64,000 nt of DNA from Domibacillus sp. DTU_2020_1001157_1_SI_ALB_TIR_016 (GCF_032341995.1 NZ_CP135439.1:124001-188000); one strand, 5' to 3'. Shown: positions 17,792-27,559, counted from the first letter of the stretch. The notes: a model not told the origin generated them from the letters alone. Made by a program: numbers and translations.

Positions 17792-18484
17792 TTAAATTTG
17801 AAAGAGCCAGACGACAATTGGCCCAAACAGGGAGCCCAGCACAGCGCTGAGCGTCATAGAGACCGAACTCATGGACACGGCAAGTTCCCCGTATTCAAAT
17901 GCTTTTGAAGTGCCTAAAGCGTGAGAGGCGCTCCCGAAGGCGATCCCCTTTCCCAACGAACTGCGAATACGCACCCACTTTAAAACCATCGGTCCGAGCA
18001 AAACACCGGAAAATCCGGCAATCATTACAAATACAACGGTCATAGACGGCACACCGCCAATTCCGGTGGCGATTTGAATCGCAACGGGTGTGGTAATAGA
18101 TTTCGGTATAATCGAAAGAATTAAATCACGGTCCACTCCGAGTACCTCGGCAAATAAAAGCCCGCTGACCATTCCTGAAAAAAGTCCGACCAGTACGCCC
18201 CCGAGAATGGGAAAGCCGTATTGAAGCAGCACATGACGCTGCTTGTAAAGTGGATACGCAAGGGCCACAACGGCTGGGCCAAGCAGGGAACTAATCCACT
18301 GGCCGCCGACCATATAGCCGTTATACGAGATGTGAAACGCTGTCAGCAGCACAATAATCAACACAGTCGTTGTCAGGACTGGGAGAAAAAATGGATAAGG
18401 AAACCGCTGATACACCTTCATCATTACTAAATAAGCAGCAACGGTAAGTAAAATGATCAGGACTGCGAGAAAGAATTGCGGCAT
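17792..18484 (-). CDS. lrgB: LrgB/CidB-family membrane protein
   Basis: 230 residues and about seven helices; typical LrgB segments are seen (FGSASHALGTSKAFEYGE, PKSITTPVAIQIATGIGG). LrgB works with the holin-like LrgA and is linked to murein hydrolase control, programmed lysis and, in several Firmicutes, export or import of pyruvate or glycolate. ATG 18484 lies inside the end of lrgA (28 bp overlap) behind AAGGAG, so translation is coupled. The 230 residues match the usual length. Confidence 0.95.
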   Translation of the reverse strand: MPQFFLAVLIILLTVAAYLVMMKVYQRFPYPFFLPVLTTTVLIIVLLTAFHISYNGYMVGGQWISSLLGPAVVALAYPLYKQRHVLLQYGFPILGGVLVGLFSGMVSGLLFAEVLGVDRDLILSIIPKSITTPVAIQIATGIGGVPSMTVVFVMIAGFSGVLLGPMVLKWVRIRSSLGKGIAFGSASHALGTSKAFEYGELAVSMSSVSMTLSAVLGSLFGPIVVWLFQI

Positions 18485-18858
18485 GTTTTTTTCTCCTTTC
18501 GTTTATTGGCCCGCGTTTCCAGCAGCTGGCTGACAATTCCTGCTGCGGCCATGGTAACAATTGTGCTCAGCACTACAACGAAAAGAAGCACAGCGCCGCT
18601 GCTGGAAAAAAGAGACGGATAATTGATGACACCCGTCATGGCCGGAATAAACAAAAGAGGAAGAAACGACAACAAAAAACCAGCGCCATTTTCAATCATT
18701 TTAACCGGGATGATGTTAAACATTAAACAAAGAAGCATCAGTACTAAACCGATAATACTTCCTGGAATCGGTATATGAAACAGCTGATGAATGGTTTCTC
18801 CGAGTGCGGAAAAGACATATAAAATGGCGATCTGCAACACAACTTTTATAGCTTTCAA
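18457..18858 (-). CDS. lrgA: LrgA/CidA-family holin-like protein
   Basis: 133 residues, four helices, with the signature GETIHQLFHIPIPGSIIGL near residues 20-38. The chain ends with a charged KRKEKK tail. The TTG at 18858 gives the usual N-terminus; the Shine-Dalgarno there is weak. First gene of lrgAB, divergent from a MarR regulator across 199 bp with a perfect palindrome, rather than beside lytSR or cidR. Confidence 0.93.
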   Translation of the reverse strand: MKAIKVVLQIAILYVFSALGETIHQLFHIPIPGSIIGLVLMLLCLMFNIIPVKMIENGAGFLLSFLPLLFIPAMTGVINYPSLFSSSGAVLLFVVVLSTIVTMAAAGIVSQLLETRANKRKEKKTCRNSFSQS

Positions 18859-18977
18859 TGTAAGATGCTGCTCTTTAGATGAAGAACAACGTCCTCCTTT
18901 CCGGCCGTCCAGGCCTTTGAATTATAATGTGAGAATTTTCTTTACTTTCTGTTTATTTACTTGTACGATACAAATAT

Positions 18978-19002
18978 ATATAGTTGTATTATACAACTAT
19001 AT
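18978..19002. promoter_or_regulatory. Probable MarR operator between lrgA and marR
   Basis: A perfect inverted repeat, ATATAGTTGTA (18978-18988), three bases, and its complement (18992-19002). A smaller TTGTA-cga-TACAA repeat abuts it at 18961-18973. The site ends seven bases before the -35 of the marR promoter and lies upstream of lrgA, so it can control both directions. Size and AT-richness suit a MarR dimer. Confidence 0.8.
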
Positions 19003-19008
19003 AACGCT

Positions 19009-19036
19009 TTGTCAACGAAGGGAAAGCCTGTATACT
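19009..19036 (+). promoter_or_regulatory. Promoter of the marR gene
   Basis: TTGTCA (19009-19014), 16 bp, TATACT (19031-19036); the palindrome lies immediately upstream. Confidence 0.65.
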
Positions 19037-19057
19037 CAGGGAGGGGAGTGAAGAAAA

Positions 19058-19489
19058 GTGGAAAAGCGAAACCCGGTTGAACGCATCGAGTACGAACTGA
19101 CTACATTTATCCGGCGGGCGGTTTATCTCGATAACTCGGAAAAGAAAATCGGAAACCTGGAGCGGTCTGCTTACTTATTATTAAGGCACTTGGATGAGTT
19201 TGGTCCGGCACGTGTAAAAGAGCTGGCAGAATCATTTAAATTAGATATTTCAACCGTTTCAAGGCAGGCAGCGGCTTTAGAAGCAAAGGAGCTGATCATT
19301 CGTTTTTCGGATCCTGCAGACGGTAGAGTCAGTTTATTTACGGTTACCAAGCTTGGCAAGCAAAAATTGAAAGCGGATAAAAAAATGCGGCTGAAGAGAT
19401 TTGAAAGCATCACGAGTGAGTGGTCAGCCGATGAAAGACAACTATTTGGTGATCTGCTTATCCGTATGAACGAAGCGTTTTTTGATTAA
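19058..19489 (+). CDS. MarR-family transcriptional regulator
   Basis: 143 residues with a winged-helix MarR core: recognition helix region FKLDISTVSRQAAALEAKEL (about 65-85) and wing DPADGRVSLFTVT (about 88-100). GTG 19058 follows GGAGTGAAGA. It faces lrgAB across the palindrome at 18978, so it most likely represses itself and lrgAB; the ligand is unknown. The single Cys-free chain argues against thiol sensing of the OhrR type. Confidence 0.92.
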   Translation: MEKRNPVERIEYELTTFIRRAVYLDNSEKKIGNLERSAYLLLRHLDEFGPARVKELAESFKLDISTVSRQAAALEAKELIIRFSDPADGRVSLFTVTKLGKQKLKADKKMRLKRFESITSEWSADERQLFGDLLIRMNEAFFD

Positions 19490-19505
19490 TAAAGATGAGA
19501 AAAGG

Positions 19506-19554
19506 AAGCCTGTTTTGCACTTTTTTCGACTGCAGGCAGGCTTTATTTTTTTCT
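19506..19554 (+). terminator. Terminator of marR
   Basis: AAGCCTG pairs with CAGGCTT across a long loop (about 19506-19545) and is followed by ATTTTTTT. Confidence 0.65.
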
Positions 19555-19608
19555 CAATAAAAATGAATTTGCCTATTGCACGGCAAGAATTCCTGTAGTA
19601 CAATCTAA

Positions 19609-19626
19609 TTGTGAAATGATTCACAA
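19609..19626. promoter_or_regulatory. Rex operator 1 upstream of ldh
   Basis: TTGTGAA-ATGA-TTCACAA, a perfect match to the Rex consensus. Rex lets go of DNA when NADH rises, derepressing fermentation genes. Confidence 0.92.
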
Positions 19627-19665
19627 TGAATTTTGAAGAAACAAATTATATTTTTTTATCAGTTT

Positions 19666-19683
19666 ATGTGAAAAACTTCACAA
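19666..19683. promoter_or_regulatory. Rex operator 2 upstream of ldh
   Basis: ATGTGAA-AAAC-TTCACAA; one position off the TTGTGAA half-site consensus. Confidence 0.85.
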
Positions 19684-19763
19684 AATTTAAAGAAAAGGAA
19701 CGGCTGATCATTTTTCAGGTCAACCATTCAAAAAAGCGATCATACCATTTTTTATACAAAAAC

Positions 19764-20750
<987 letters not shown>

Positions 20751-20776
20751 GTATTTTACACAAGGGAGTCCTTCTT

Positions 20777-22348
20777 ATGTTAGTCAGCACGTTTGATCCG
20801 TTTCATAATCTGGCACTTTCCGCTTTTGTTGCTGCAATTCCGATTTTATTGTTTTTACTATGCTTGACTGTCTTAAAGATGAAAGGCATTCATGCAGCGC
20901 TGGTGAATTTAGCAGTAACCTTTTTGATCGCCCTGTTTGTTTTCAAGCTTCCCATCGGCGAGTCTGTTGGCAGTGTGATTCAAGGCATTATTCAGGGCAT
21001 TTGGCCGATTGGCTATATTATCGTCATGGCGGTCTGGCTGTATAAAATTGCTGTGAAATCAGGAAAGTTTGATGTGCTGCGCGGCAGTATCGTCGGGATT
21101 TCGCAGGACCAGCGCATTCAGCTGCTGCTGATCGGCTTTTGTTTTAACGCCTTTTTGGAAGGAGCGGCAGGGTTTGGCGTTCCGATTGCCATCTGTGCCG
21201 TGCTGCTCGTTTCACTCGGCTACAAGCCTCTGCAGGCAGCGATGCTCTGCTTGATCGCAAATGGGGCTTCCGGCGCTTTTGGCGCCATCGGTATCCCTGT
21301 TGGCATTGTCGGCACCTTTGGCCTTGACGGGGTAACATCCATGAATGTATCGATGATGACAGCTCTGACACTGCCTATCATCAACTTTACGATTCCATTT
21401 CTTTTGATCTGGCTGATCGATGGTTTTAAGGGAATTAAAGAAGTACTGCCGGCTATTTTGGTTACTTCAACGGTGTATACCGTCGCGCAGGCACTGATGA
21501 CGGTTTTTGTAGGACCGGAGCTTGCTGATATTATTCCATCTTTACTTGCAATGGGCTTACTCGCTTTATTCCTGCAAAAATGGCAGCCAAAACACATTTT
21601 TCTCCTGAACGGCCGGGAAATGAAAGCAGAAAAGCATTCTGCAGGTGAAGTGATCAAAGCGTGGTCGCCATTTTACTTATTAACGATTTTTGTCCTGATA
21701 TGGAGCCTGCCTGTTTTTAAAGGTTTGTTTGCCGAAGGAGGAATGCTGGCCCAATCGGTCTTGAAGTTTGTGATACCAGGATCATCTATTGGAATGAGTG
21801 TTGATTTGATTGGTGCAACAGGGACAGCAATTCTGCTCGCTGGATTAACAACAACCGCTTCAACAGGAGCGATTTCATTAAAAGAAAGTGTGGGGCTGTT
21901 ACGTAAAACAGTAGCTGAATTTTGGATTCCCATTTTGATGATCTGTGCCATTATTGGGATTGCCAAGCTGATGACATACGGAGGCTTAACGGTGGCACTG
22001 GGGGAAGCGGTGGCAACAACCGGCCAGGTGTTCCCGCTGTTATCGCCTATACTGGGCTGGGTCGGCGTGTTTATGACAGGATCTGTTGTAAACAACAACA
22101 CATTGTTTGCGCCGATTCAAGCTACAGCCGGCCATATTATTGGAACAAATCCATCTCTGCTCGTTTCAGCAAACACAGCGGGCGGAGTCATGGCAAAACT
22201 TGTGTCGCCACAATCCATTGCGATTGCAACAGCTGCGGTTGGTGAAACAGGGAATGAAGCCGCACTGACAAAAATGACGATCAAATACAGCTTCGGCCTG
22301 CTGGCATTTGTCTGCATCTGGACATTTGTACTCTCACTAATTTTTTAA
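20777..22348 (+). CDS. lctP: L-lactate permease
   Basis: 523 residues, about 13 helices, LctP family; carries L-lactate with protons. Typical features: GAAGFGVPIAICAVLLVSLG (about 130-149) and the conserved C-terminal GSVVNNNTLFAPIQ region. Co-transcribed with ldh under the Rex sites, so it probably releases fermentation lactate when oxygen is short. Confidence 0.96.
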   Translation: MLVSTFDPFHNLALSAFVAAIPILLFLLCLTVLKMKGIHAALVNLAVTFLIALFVFKLPIGESVGSVIQGIIQGIWPIGYIIVMAVWLYKIAVKSGKFDVLRGSIVGISQDQRIQLLLIGFCFNAFLEGAAGFGVPIAICAVLLVSLGYKPLQAAMLCLIANGASGAFGAIGIPVGIVGTFGLDGVTSMNVSMMTALTLPIINFTIPFLLIWLIDGFKGIKEVLPAILVTSTVYTVAQALMTVFVGPELADIIPSLLAMGLLALFLQKWQPKHIFLLNGREMKAEKHSAGEVIKAWSPFYLLTIFVLIWSLPVFKGLFAEGGMLAQSVLKFVIPGSSIGMSVDLIGATGTAILLAGLTTTASTGAISLKESVGLLRKTVAEFWIPILMICAIIGIAKLMTYGGLTVALGEAVATTGQVFPLLSPILGWVGVFMTGSVVNNNTLFAPIQATAGHIIGTNPSLLVSANTAGGVMAKLVSPQSIAIATAAVGETGNEAALTKMTIKYSFGLLAFVCIWTFVLSLIF

Positions 22349-22355
22349 AAATAAG

Positions 22356-22396
22356 ACCAATAAAAAAAGGAGCGGAGCCGCTCCTTTTTTTATTGG
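22356..22396. terminator. Bidirectional terminator after lctP
   Basis: A near-perfect palindrome of about 20 bp arms (ACCAATAAAAAAAGGAGCGG and its complement) with A and T runs on both sides; shared by lctP and the convergent oxidoreductase, whose last codons lie in the right arm. Confidence 0.9.
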
Positions 22397-23616
22397 TTAC
22401 CAAGCAGGGGCCGATCCTGCCGGTACAGGTCTAAATCAGCACTGTGGCCATCCCGTATATCCTCGGCAATCAGTTTAGCGAGCAGCTGGCTGTATACAGT
22501 TCCGTTGTCGCCAAAGGCGAATAAAAAGTAGCTGTCCGGGTAATCATCGTATCGGCCGACAATCGGCAGACCATCGACCGTTCCTCCATAAAAAGCCGTG
22601 GAATAATACTCAGGCTTTACATTCAGGCCTGGGAATAATGTTTCCAGCTCCTCAATCAGCTTTTTCTTTTTATGCACCAGCTTGCTGTCACGGTCTTCGG
22701 AATACGTTGTATTGTCATCGAGACCGCCGATCAAAACCCGGTTATCCGCTGTTGTACGCAGGTACAAGTAGGGACGGGCGGTTTCCCAAATCAGCGTACG
22801 ATTATGCCAGGTGGATAAGTCATCGACCGGGCTGGTTGTCACGGTATAGGTGCTTACGAAAGAAGCTTTTTTCTCCTTTTTCACGTCTATTCCGTCGTAT
22901 CCCGCTGCGAAAATAACGCGGCGTGCCCGGATCGAGTGTCCCGTTTTTGTCGACACAACCATGCGTTTTTGCTCACGGTCGTAATAATGGCCATTCACTT
23001 CTGTTTCTTCGTAAACCTCAGCGCCTCTTTTCGCTGCCCACCCAAGCAGGGCGTGGGTAAATTTAAATGGATTCAGTTCGCCGTCGTCGTAAGAATAAAT
23101 CGCGGCTTCCCGGCTGAACGGATAGTGAGCTTTGATTTTATTTTGATCCCAAAAATCCAGTTTAAAGCCTTGCTGCTTCAGCCATTCATATTCCTTCTTT
23201 AAGGGTGAAACATCTTCTTTGGAGCTGGCGGAATATAAAGTGTCCCGCCGGCTGAATTCAAAATCAAGGTCGACCGTTTTGGAGGCTTCCTCGATTTCAT
23301 CAATGGCTTCTTTCAGCAAGCGGGCATGCCGGCTGATGTATTCTTCTCCGAATGTATGAATCAGGTCCGTAAACATTTTTTCGCCTGAATATTGAATCAG
23401 GGCTGTATTCGTAATCGTGCTGCCGAAGCCGATTTTTCCTTTTTCCACCACCACTACATCTAAACGGTGGGAAGCAAGGTAGTAAGCGCACTGGGCACCA
23501 GAGCTTCCGCCTCCGATAATTAAGACATCACAGTTAAGATCCTGGTCCAGAGAAGGATAGGACGGGGCATCAGGGAAAGTGGCCGGCCAGTAATACGTTC
23601 CAGAATGTAAGTTCAT
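22390..23616 (-). CDS. FAD-dependent amine/amino-acid oxidoreductase (DAO family)
   Basis: 408 residues from ATG 23616 (GGAGGAAACAA just upstream; the frame is open further but without a start signal). N-terminal Rossmann motif GGGSSGAQCAYYL (35-47) after CDVLII, and C-terminal FYGGTVDGLPIVGRYDD...FAFGDNGTVYSQLLA typical of gamma-glutamylputrescine oxidase or glycine oxidase relatives. Probably oxidises a secondary or primary amine substrate in the cytoplasm; the substrate is not known. Separate transcript from its right-hand neighbour by the terminator at 23692. Confidence 0.88.
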   Translation of the reverse strand: MNLHSGTYYWPATFPDAPSYPSLDQDLNCDVLIIGGGSSGAQCAYYLASHRLDVVVVEKGKIGFGSTITNTALIQYSGEKMFTDLIHTFGEEYISRHARLLKEAIDEIEEASKTVDLDFEFSRRDTLYSASSKEDVSPLKKEYEWLKQQGFKLDFWDQNKIKAHYPFSREAAIYSYDDGELNPFKFTHALLGWAAKRGAEVYEETEVNGHYYDREQKRMVVSTKTGHSIRARRVIFAAGYDGIDVKKEKKASFVSTYTVTTSPVDDLSTWHNRTLIWETARPYLYLRTTADNRVLIGGLDDNTTYSEDRDSKLVHKKKKLIEELETLFPGLNVKPEYYSTAFYGGTVDGLPIVGRYDDYPDSYFLFAFGDNGTVYSQLLAKLIAEDIRDGHSADLDLYRQDRPLLGNQ

Positions 23617-23691
23617 TTGTTTCCTCCTGCGTGTAAAAACGATACTCTTACTATTTCCAACCTGTTCAGGTCCATACAACGTATATGTAAT

Positions 23692-23728
23692 AAAAAATAG
23701 AGCAGAAAGCATCCGCTCAATCTGCTCT
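23692..23728 (-). terminator. Terminator of the sulfite oxidase-like gene
   Basis: On the minus strand AGAGCAGA (23728-23721) pairs with TCTGCTCT (23706-23699) and is followed by ATTTTTT. Confidence 0.75.
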
Positions 23729-23748
23729 ATTAACTTGTAAGCAGCTCA

Positions 23749-24816
23749 TTATTCGACCTTCACTTTAATTTGATCAATGGCATTGTATCCGTAGCCTTTC
23801 CGGTTCCAAAACGGGGAGGCCGGCTGTGTTCGTCCGTAGGAGTCAACCGCTCTTGACATGATCGTATATTCTCCTTTTTTCTGTGCTTTCCATTCATATG
23901 ACCAGGAAACCCATCCATAACCCGTCTGGGCAGCCTCCTTTTTTGCCGTCAGCCATGTTCGCCCGCAGTCGAAGCTGATTTCTACTTTTGTAATCACGCC
24001 TTTGCCGGTCCAGGCAATTCCTCGTATCATATGTGTTCCAGTATTTAAAATATCCATATTCAATGGTTTTTGAATCGTTGAATTGACATTGATATGGGTA
24101 ACGGGGAACGCATCTTTGTTTGTTTCTTTGTGCGGATAATACACATAGTCGACGGATTGAAAAGGACCTGTATAGTGATCGTCTATAACGGTGATTTGTT
24201 TGATCCATTTAACGGAAGCCATCGCATACCATTGTGGAACGATAAGCCGCAATGGATACCCGTGCTTAAAAGGAATCGGCTGATGATTATATTCATAAGC
24301 AATAAGCGTATCCGGATGAAGGGCCTTTTCAATAGGCAGGCTCCGCGCGTACGTATACACTTTGTCTAAGTCGGTTCTTTTCCCGTAGTCATAACCTTCC
24401 ACGACTACTTCTTTCGCTCCTTTTTTCAATCCGGCTGCCTCAAGCAGCATGCGCAGCGGAACACCCTTCCACATACCCTGACTGATCGCTCCTTTTTCCC
24501 ATTGCTCACCGAATACTTTAGGATGGAATAAACTTCGTTTGTTCCCTGAGCACTCCAGCACGACCTGAACCGTTTTAGATGGAAGATGAAGAAGATCTTG
24601 TATGGAAAGAAGGGCAGGTTTAGCCACACATCCATTTATAGAGAGCCAGTAATTAGAATAGGAAAGGGAAGGATAAGAAAAATGGTTCCGCCGGTAAAAC
24701 AATGGATCAGGTACCGTGTCGGTTTTGACAAATTGAACGGGTACTTCCTGGTTTTCCGGCCGCAGGCGATGCGTCCGCAAATAGAGCTTAGCTGCAGGCT
24801 TTTTCGCATTAAACAT
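23749..24816 (-). CDS. Sulfite oxidase-family molybdopterin oxidoreductase
   Basis: 355 residues: an oxidoreductase molybdopterin domain with the Mo-coordinating Cys in LECSGN (C89), and a C-terminal Ig-like Mo-co dimerisation domain (KVEISFDCGRTW). No signal peptide or heme domain is present, so it should be cytoplasmic and use an unknown electron acceptor. Sulfite oxidation is the best guess; other small S- or N-oxo substrates are possible. GAGGAGG precedes ATG 24816. It needs molybdopterin but, as a sulfite oxidase type, not the guanine dinucleotide made by MobA. Confidence 0.88.
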   Translation of the reverse strand: MFNAKKPAAKLYLRTHRLRPENQEVPVQFVKTDTVPDPLFYRRNHFSYPSLSYSNYWLSINGCVAKPALLSIQDLLHLPSKTVQVVLECSGNKRSLFHPKVFGEQWEKGAISQGMWKGVPLRMLLEAAGLKKGAKEVVVEGYDYGKRTDLDKVYTYARSLPIEKALHPDTLIAYEYNHQPIPFKHGYPLRLIVPQWYAMASVKWIKQITVIDDHYTGPFQSVDYVYYPHKETNKDAFPVTHINVNSTIQKPLNMDILNTGTHMIRGIAWTGKGVITKVEISFDCGRTWLTAKKEAAQTGYGWVSWSYEWKAQKKGEYTIMSRAVDSYGRTQPASPFWNRKGYGYNAIDQIKVKVE

Positions 24817-24927
24817 AAGTTCCTCCTCATGAAAAGTAGTCGCTTATCTATATGCCGCGCACTTTTTCATTAAGCTATTTGTATTCATCGATTGTGACAA
24901 GCAGGGAGCTTAAAGGAGAAATGAAAA

Positions 24928-24952
24928 GCCGAACTCTTATAAAGAGTTCGGC
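24928..24952 (-). terminator. Hairpin, possible secondary terminator
   Basis: AGCCGAACTCTT pairs with AGAGTTCGGCT across a very short loop; TTTTCATTT follows on the minus strand. It lies in the 315 bp between the yfnA-like gene and the sulfite oxidase-like gene, which holds no other gene. Confidence 0.55.
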
Positions 24953-25066
24953 TACGGTTACGATTCTCTTTTAACAGTCTTTACGTAAAAACCGTCACTT
25001 TAAATTCAGCCTTTATCCTACCCGCTCGTTTTTCCTTTCATTGTTTCTGGCGGGAAAGAGGGATAT

Positions 25067-25114
25067 AAAAAAACAGCCCGGCCTGCAGCGGTTAAGCTGC
25101 AAGGCCAGACTGTT
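25067..25114 (-). terminator. Terminator of the amino-acid permease gene
   Basis: Stem AACAG...GGCCTGCAGC with GCTGCAAGGCC...CTGTT (25072-25114), and a run of seven A on the plus strand (T on the minus). Confidence 0.85.
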
Positions 25115-25131
25115 ATGCATTTTTGTATTTC

Positions 25132-26523
25132 TTATTTTGTATTCAACGTGCTGTGTTTGCGGCCATAAGCGAAATAAATCAACAGACCGATGACAAACCA
25201 GATGCCGCATGCGATCCATGTAAGGCCAGAAAGCTGGGTCATAAGGAACAAGCACAAAAAGAAAGAAAGAATCGGCAAGACCGGGTAGAACGGTACTTTA
25301 AAGCCGCCAGATGGAATGTTTTTGTTTTTTCTCAAATACAAAATACCGAGTGATACGATCGTGAACGCAACGAGCGTACCCATGTTGACAAGCTCTGCCA
25401 ATTTAGAAAGTGGTGTAACGCCTGCACAAAACGCGATAATGATGGCGAAAACCCATGTGTTTTTCACTGGTGTTTTGGAAATCGGATCGACTTCAGACAG
25501 CATTTTCGGAAGCAAGCCGTCGCGGCTGAACGCGTAAAGAAGACGCGTTCCGCCATACATCATTACAAGAATAACGGTAATCATCCCGATAACGGCACCG
25601 AGTGAAATCACACCGGCTGCCCAATCCTGGTTGACAAGCTGCATGGCAAAGCTGACCGGGTCACTTACATTTAACGTCGTATAAGGCGTCATGCCTGTCA
25701 GGACAAGTGAAACAGATACGTAAAGCAGTGTACAAACGAACAGGGAACCAATAATACCTATTGGCATGTTCCGCTGTGGATTTTTCACTTCTTCCGCTGC
25801 AGACGATACGGCATCGAATCCTAGATACGCAAAGAATACGAGTGCAGCACCGGTCATAATGCCACCCACGCCAAACGGCATAAACGGCTGCCAGTTGGCA
25901 GGTTCTACGTAAAATACACCAACAAAGATAAACAGCAAGATAACCGCCACTTTAATAAATACCATCACCTGATTTAAGCGGGCAGATTCTTTTACACCCC
26001 GCGACAGCAGAACGGCAATAATGAAAATAATTGCCATAGCTGGAACGTTTACGTACGTTCCTTCTGCCGGATTAAAGGAACCTGAAATCGCTTTTGGCAG
26101 ATGAATATTAAATCCTTCTAAAAGCGCGGAGAAGTAAGCAGACCAGCCGGTTGCGACTGCTGCCACAGCCAATCCATACTCCAATACTAATGCCCAGCCG
26201 ACAAGCCAGGCGACCAATTCTCCAAAGACAATATAGCTATATGTGTACGCACTGCCCGTTACCGGTACAGCCGAAGAAAACTCTGAATAACACATAGCTG
26301 CCAAAGCACAAACAATTGCAGCAACGACAAAGGAAAAGATGATAGCCGGTCCAGCGTGGGTAGCAGCTACTGTTCCGGGAAGGATAAAGATTCCTGTTCC
26401 GACGATAGCACCTATACCCATCAACGTCAGATCGAACGCTCCAAGCGTCTGCTGAAGCTGCCCAGGGCCATTTTTCCCTAACAACGATTCGACACTTTTC
26501 TTTCTAAATACTGTATTTTTCAC
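25132..26523 (-). CDS. APC-family amino acid permease (YfnA-like)
   Basis: 463 residues, about 12 helices. The TM1 motif GIGAIVGTGIF (36-46), YSYIVFGELVAWLVGW, and AYLGFDAVSSAAEEVKNPQ (the TM6-7 loop signature) place it in the cationic amino-acid/YfnA branch. The length and sequence follow B. subtilis YfnA. Substrate unknown; such carriers import neutral or basic amino acids with protons. It has its own promoter region (26524-26720) and terminator. Confidence 0.92.
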   Translation of the reverse strand: MKNTVFRKKSVESLLGKNGPGQLQQTLGAFDLTLMGIGAIVGTGIFILPGTVAATHAGPAIIFSFVVAAIVCALAAMCYSEFSSAVPVTGSAYTYSYIVFGELVAWLVGWALVLEYGLAVAAVATGWSAYFSALLEGFNIHLPKAISGSFNPAEGTYVNVPAMAIIFIIAVLLSRGVKESARLNQVMVFIKVAVILLFIFVGVFYVEPANWQPFMPFGVGGIMTGAALVFFAYLGFDAVSSAAEEVKNPQRNMPIGIIGSLFVCTLLYVSVSLVLTGMTPYTTLNVSDPVSFAMQLVNQDWAAGVISLGAVIGMITVILVMMYGGTRLLYAFSRDGLLPKMLSEVDPISKTPVKNTWVFAIIIAFCAGVTPLSKLAELVNMGTLVAFTIVSLGILYLRKNKNIPSGGFKVPFYPVLPILSFFLCLFLMTQLSGLTWIACGIWFVIGLLIYFAYGRKHSTLNTK

Positions 26524-26722
26524 GCTTAACCCTCATTCTTTCTACAAACATGTAAAGATTCTAACGGTTTCTGCCGCCTAGGTCAACTGCTTTTTTTAAA
26601 TAGTAAGATATTTTCAAATAGTAAGCGTTATCAATATTTCAGGTAAGTGAAAACGTCTTTTTTTGTCGAAATTTGTCAAAGTTTTATACCCGGCTCAGCC
26701 GCATGCTGGAGAGTAGTGCGTG

Positions 26723-26731
26723 TGGTATAAT
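26723..26731 (+). promoter_or_regulatory. Extended -10 promoter of the Fic module
   Basis: TGGTATAAT, a consensus extended -10 (-10 hexamer 26726-26731); no good -35 is seen 17 bp upstream, as is common for this class. It sets the transcript start near 26738, so the antitoxin must start at ATG 26751 or later. Confidence 0.7.
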
Positions 26732-26750
26732 AGAGGGAAATAAACTGGAT

Positions 26751-26942
26751 ATGGCGGGTTGTGAAAAAGTGAAAAAGCTAAGCGCAACATCAAAGGAATT
26801 TAACCGCATTTTAAAAAACTTGTCTCTTGAAAATTTAGAGCTGAGCAAACATCTGCAGGAAAAGGCTCTTCAGCTGGTAAATTCAAAAAAAGAAATTACA
26901 AGTGAATCGGTCAAGGAACAATTTCATGGGAAAGTACTTTGA
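26751..26942 (+). CDS. FicA/VbhA-type antitoxin
   Basis: 63 residues. The C-terminal 45 residues follow the VbhA antitoxin layout: a helix with LKNLSLENLELS, then a helix ending with EITSESVKEQF. The inhibitory motif (S/T)xxxE(G/N) appears as N23-x3-E27-N28, that is, with Asn in place of Ser/Thr but the key Glu kept. That Glu pushes into the Fic ATP pocket and blocks AMPylation. The gene overlaps the fic start by 17 bp, the usual antitoxin-toxin order with translational coupling. The start codon is somewhat uncertain (GTG 26769 is an alternative). Confidence 0.75.
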   Translation: MAGCEKVKKLSATSKEFNRILKNLSLENLELSKHLQEKALQLVNSKKEITSESVKEQFHGKVL

Positions 26943-27507
26943 CGGGCTCAACGACGAGTATCTGCTTCAAAACAATGTAATCGGCGCAAGAACGCTGGAG
27001 GAACTGGGCAGTGCCGAAGCTTTTGCGTTTACGGTACGCGCTGCTCAAATGGAAAGAGGCGGCTTCGTCCTGAAGCATTTTACAGAAGAGGAATTTAAAC
27101 AGCTTCATCATTTCCTGTTTCAAGATGTTTATCCGTTTGCCGGCATATACCGGAATGTGAACATTTCAAAAGGAACGACGGTTTTTTGCCACGCTTCTTA
27201 CCTGGGCAGCATGGCCGCTCACATTTTCAATGAGTTAACGAATGATTCGCTGCAGGGGCTGACGACGGCCCAGGCGGCCAAACGTCTCGCTTATTACAAA
27301 GCCGAATTAAACATGCTGCACCCGTTCCGCGAGGGAAATGGGCGGACGGCCCGTATTTTTTTATTTCATTATGCAAAGCGTTTCGGCTTCGAATGGGCTT
27401 ACGAAAAGCTTGACTATGATGAATATATGCAGGCGATGATCCAGTCGGTAACGAACTCATCAGGCCTGGAGGTAATTTTTGAAAAAACGCTTGCCCGTTT
27501 AAAATAG
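26926..27507 (+). CDS. Fic-domain protein, probable AMPylating toxin (class I)
   Basis: 193 residues from ATG 26926, with AAGGA seven bases upstream. It has the complete active-site motif HPFREGNGRTAR (H132 catalytic base, E136, R140, R143) and the flap region GIYRNVNISKG. Fic enzymes transfer AMP from ATP to a Ser, Thr or Tyr hydroxyl; class I FicT toxins act on topoisomerase IV and gyrase in known cases. It carries no inhibitory helix of its own, consistent with inhibition by the small gene before it. A terminator follows at 27521. Confidence 0.92.
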   Translation: MGKYFDGLNDEYLLQNNVIGARTLEELGSAEAFAFTVRAAQMERGGFVLKHFTEEEFKQLHHFLFQDVYPFAGIYRNVNISKGTTVFCHASYLGSMAAHIFNELTNDSLQGLTTAQAAKRLAYYKAELNMLHPFREGNGRTARIFLFHYAKRFGFEWAYEKLDYDEYMQAMIQSVTNSSGLEVIFEKTLARLK

Positions 27508-27520
27508 ATGAAAGAATGGA

Positions 27521-27554
27521 AAAATCCTGCTCTGATTTTCAGAGCAGGATTTTA
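27521..27554. terminator. Bidirectional terminator after fic
   Basis: AAAATCCTGCTCTGA (27521-27535) pairs with TCAGAGCAGGATTTT (27539-27553); serves fic and the convergent bceB-type gene. Confidence 0.88.
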
Positions 27555-27559
27555 TGATA

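Noticed and set aside
26673-26750. Longer start for the Fic antitoxin (TTG 26673)
   Set aside because: The TGGTATAAT promoter lies inside this stretch, so it would not be transcribed from that promoter.
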